Shown piece after piece: positions 61,015 to 64,000 of a stretch of DNA of 64,000 nt (position 1 is its first letter; each line of letters begins with the position of its first letter). This DNA comes from Polytrichum commune (taxonomy: Eukaryota; Streptophyta; Polytrichopsida; Polytrichales; Polytrichaceae). The DNA lies in the NCBI GenBank assembly GCA_950295325.1, contig OX485804.1, forward strand, positions 37,188,429-37,252,428. The letters are read 5' to 3'. The notes under the pieces were generated by a model. The model saw nothing but the letters and a program-made list of their open reading frames with translations, did no database searches and was not told where the DNA came from. Position numbers and translations under genes: made by a program.

Positions 61015-61369
61015 TAAGCCAACTCAAGGTCTACAAATATTGCAGAAGAAGGTCAATCAACCATTAAATCACAAGAATGTGATCCTTGGACCTTGTATTT
61101 GCTAGTGATTTTACAAGTTCCAAGATAAACTTAAGTTTTTATTAAGTTCCGGATCAAGATGCGTGCTTTGAGATTAGTAGAAAGTTTGCTCTTGTGATTT
61201 GTAATATGTTGGCAAGTTAGTGAATCATAATGGAGTTGTGGGTGCTTGGAAACATTAAAGTAGATGTGCCCAACTCCAACATAACAAAAAAAAATTCTGA
61301 CATTTACATTTGAGTGGTGTATAAATAGGTAGAACGAACACCAAACAAACATGTGTTCAAAATTGATCA

Positions 61370-61620
61370 GACATGTGCTCAAAAAATGGTAACCACTATA
61401 ACCTCCAAAGATCAACATAATTGGGGTGGGGTGGGGGGGGGGTATGACTGTATATTGAACACGAGAGTCTTCACTTTGGTAATGAATCAAATGGTCTTAT
61501 GAGCTCCAACATTCATGAGGTGATTGACTGCAAGCACAATATGGATTTAATAACTATCTTGTACTAATTGCATGTTTTATGTCCTATGAGAAGTGGGTGC
61601 ACAGAGAGAAGTATTCAAAT
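61370..61620. repeat. Single arm of the long-arm element family
   Basis: It matches the right arm of the element at 14520-16307 in order (AGATCAACATAAT, GAGTCTTCACTTTGG, TTATGAGCTCCA, AACTATCTTGTAC, GAGAAGTGGG). A long poly-G tract interrupts it near 61427-61441. No opposite arm was found nearby, so it is a fragment. Confidence 0.5.
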
Positions 61621-61776
61621 AACACACATATACCTTACACGGCCTCACCAATAAGTGCATCAGGAGCATCGGGTTGGATTTCAAGTTTACAATGCTCATT
61701 CTAACTTAATACATGGAGAGGACAAAATTAAAACCTTATGAGTCATCACTCTAGTCATGGAACATTGGGTTGCAAC

Positions 61777-62607
61777 TTAACCCCTAACTTGCCAAGCCCA
61801 TGAAAGGGTTGTTTTGAGTGCATTTCACTCGATATTGGTTATGGATTTTTCATGGTTGAAATGTGATTTATCCGTAGGATCTTGAAACATGGGAGATGAG
61901 CTAATTTGAGGGGAAAAAATTGGGCATGCATAACCTTTTGCATTGTAGATCATAACACTTGAAGGAAGTAATGCACAAAAATATGCTAGATTCTATTCCC
62001 CCAATAAGACCTTTGACCAATCAAAATCACCTGGAAAATGAGTGCAATGCTTGTGTGATCCACTGGATGGGAACATCTCAATAGTTGAGCACCTCCACAA
62101 TTTTTCATTCCAAAATATGCAAACCCCAATAGGCTAGCCACTTTGCATTCGGAGTATGTAAACTGTCTCATATTTCTAACTACATGCATGCGAAGTATTC
62201 CCTACAAATCAAAGAGTGTCCCAATTTTAGATTGTCAGCCAATGTGAGCACAAAGGCCGTTTTTACATGTATGTGAATGAAAATTTCACTTTTACCAAAA
62301 CAAACATCATTGATGTTCATGCAAAGTTTGCATTCAAGTGGCAACCATGCATTGATTGGAGTCAACACCCTTACATGAGCTCCCACCCCCCGAAAAACAA
62401 GATTGTTTTGCACTTGACATTTCCTTACACATTCTAATCATCTTTAAAATTCAAATTGCATGGGTCATGTATCTATGGGTAGATATTCATGTTGGCTTGA
62501 GGATTATAGTTATTTTAATTGCGGATGAATGAGTTAGGTGGGATTAATTTGTAGGGAAGAAATCATCCATCAACCAAAAATAAGTGTCTTGGGAAGTTAG
62601 GGGTTAA
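61777..62607. mobile_element. TIR element with TTAA flanks, copy 2 (831 bp with target sites)
   Basis: The left border is TTAA then CCCCTAACTTGCCAAG, and the right border is CTTGGGAAGTTAGGGG then TTAA. The ends are inverted and the four-base target site is present on both sides. Collinear with copy 1 at 42520-43345, including TAGGATCTTGAAACATGGG and GAGTGTCC blocks. No coding frame was recognised. TTAA target sites with C-rich ends are the mark of piggyBac-type transposition, although this does not prove that class. Confidence 0.75.
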
Positions 62608-63806
62608 GGAGGGTAGTCCTATTTTTTTGGCAATGCCATGATTGGGGCCACATATCAGAGCTAGGGCTAAGATAGGCAAACCCAAAACAAAGGCATAATA
62701 GAATGCCCATTAGGTACATACCATTATCATCAATTTGAAGAACAATGAAGCCCTTAAATGTTTGATTCTAGTACATAGTGGTGGTTTGGGGTATATGCAC
62801 CTTAGATTTCTTGGTACTCTTTGGATTGGTCCCAACAATCTTACTAAGGTAAAATGAGTCTAGTAGAGAAGATGGCCTTCACAAGTTTATGGTCAAGTCA
62901 TTCCAATTACATCCCACTAGACAATTTGGGGTCTCTAATGCTAATTCCAAGATCAAATCAACTAAAATTAATCATGTATGTGTATAATATATTTGTCTAC
63001 CTAAATCACCTTTTGTAAGATTTATGGGGCCTACTTTGAAGTGCAAGATGTTTACCCTTGACCCACATATGACTAGGCACGTGCCCAAAATGAGTAACCA
63101 ATTTCTTGTGTGTGCACATTGGTGGGACAATAACACATGTAATCTCTTATCAATATATCTATATATGTATTTTGGTATGTAAACATGCATCCCCCCCCCC
63201 CTTGTGGCATTATTACCCATGTCATAGTATAAACATGGCCACAATTTGTGATCATGATCAACATTGATAAAACATTTTATATCATATAAAAATTGTCTCT
63301 CATGTTCCTCATGTCACCTCTATTTAGGGCAGAGAGAGAGAGAGTCTCTATTCATCCATGTTAAAACATGCCTCTTATAGATTTGTGGGGTTTGATTTTT
63401 ATAATTCTTTAAATATGTCCTACAAGATTGCTCTAAATAGCCCTACTAGTGTGGATCACAATGATTTTGTAGGCCCACTTAAATTCTCAACCCACGTCAA
63501 ATCTTTAGTTTAAAATTAGTGTGGACCACATTTTTTTCTAGGAAATTGATATGGATAAATATTTAATTTTATGCTACTTTTGATGTAGGACGATTATTTG
63601 TTTTATGTAATGTGTTTCTTGGAAGTCTCGAGGAAAACTCAGGGGAAGGCCTAGGATCTTGAACCCATGCTCTTTCCACCGCAACTAAACGATTAGAGTG
63701 ACCAAAGTCAACTATTTCCATATTGATTTTCCACCAACACTAATTGGATTGTTTAGTGTATTTCGTGTTTTTTAGAACTAATTTCAATGACAACTTATCT
63801 TAGAAA

Positions 63807-63864
<58 letters not shown>

Positions 63865-64000
63865 GCCATGCCACTAAAATTTTGATTTCAAACTCTTACA
63901 TTAATCTACCTAGCAATTGTCCTCTTTATAAATAGACGACTATATGCTCAAGAGATTCTAAGTCTACATACATGGAAAGAAGTCATACTTACCATGAAAT
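62608..64000. other. AT-rich intergenic DNA to the window end
   Basis: No gene was recognised. A poly-C tract lies near 63191-63200 and a GA run near 63332-63343. The final stretch contains a compound microsatellite, listed separately. Confidence 0.4.
63807..63862. repeat. Compound (CT)n(CA)n microsatellite
   Basis: About ten CT units pass directly into about eighteen CA units. Confidence 0.9.

Overview
This is a stretch of nuclear chromosome from a land plant. The evidence is spliced genes with GT-AG introns, plant-type families (a receptor-like kinase with a phytocyanin ectodomain, a folate-biopterin transporter, polyubiquitin, a CAS/CSE1 exportin, LSm5), AT-rich intergenic DNA, and many DNA transposons, including a complete CACTA-type insertion. 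I cannot name the species. A seed-free plant such as a moss, liverwort or lycophyte is a guess.

Layout. 1-9.4 kb holds a small conserved-looking coiled-coil protein gene (-), a multi-pass membrane protein gene of unknown family (-) with a decayed partial copy just downstream of it, and a possible orphan exon. 9.5-21.4 kb is repeat-rich and contains one gene, LSM5 (-), whose four exons I could place; two of its introns hold repeats. 21.7-26.6 kb is the exportin-2 (CAS/CSE1) gene (+): a GA-rich leader with an intron, then two coding exons. 30.0-32.6 kb is a four-exon gene (+) that joins a copper-binding phytocyanin domain to a transmembrane WAK-like kinase. 34.3-40.2 kb is a seven-exon folate-biopterin transporter (+). 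41.25-42.23 kb is a tetrameric polyubiquitin gene (-) with an unusual residue 28 and a 21-residue tail. From 42.4 kb to the end I found no further intact gene. That part is a graveyard of transposable elements: a nested TIR element in the ubiquitin upstream region, a 5.5 kb CACTA element (45696-51216) that itself carries an LTR-type insertion (48604-50684), a decayed Tc1/IS630-type transposase (54.9-55.9 kb), a 5S-rRNA-like fragment, and several MITEs.

The genes are mostly unrelated housekeeping functions and do not form a pathway: nuclear export of importin-alpha, RNA decay and splicing, ubiquitin supply, and pteridine transport. The most unusual coding object is the phytocyanin-kinase fusion. 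Its exon junctions keep frame, and the expected copper ligands and kinase catalytic residues are present. The most unusual non-coding structure is the series of elements whose ends follow a GGGCC..TTcACAC pattern with TTA or TAA target duplications, together with a second family flanked by TTAA.
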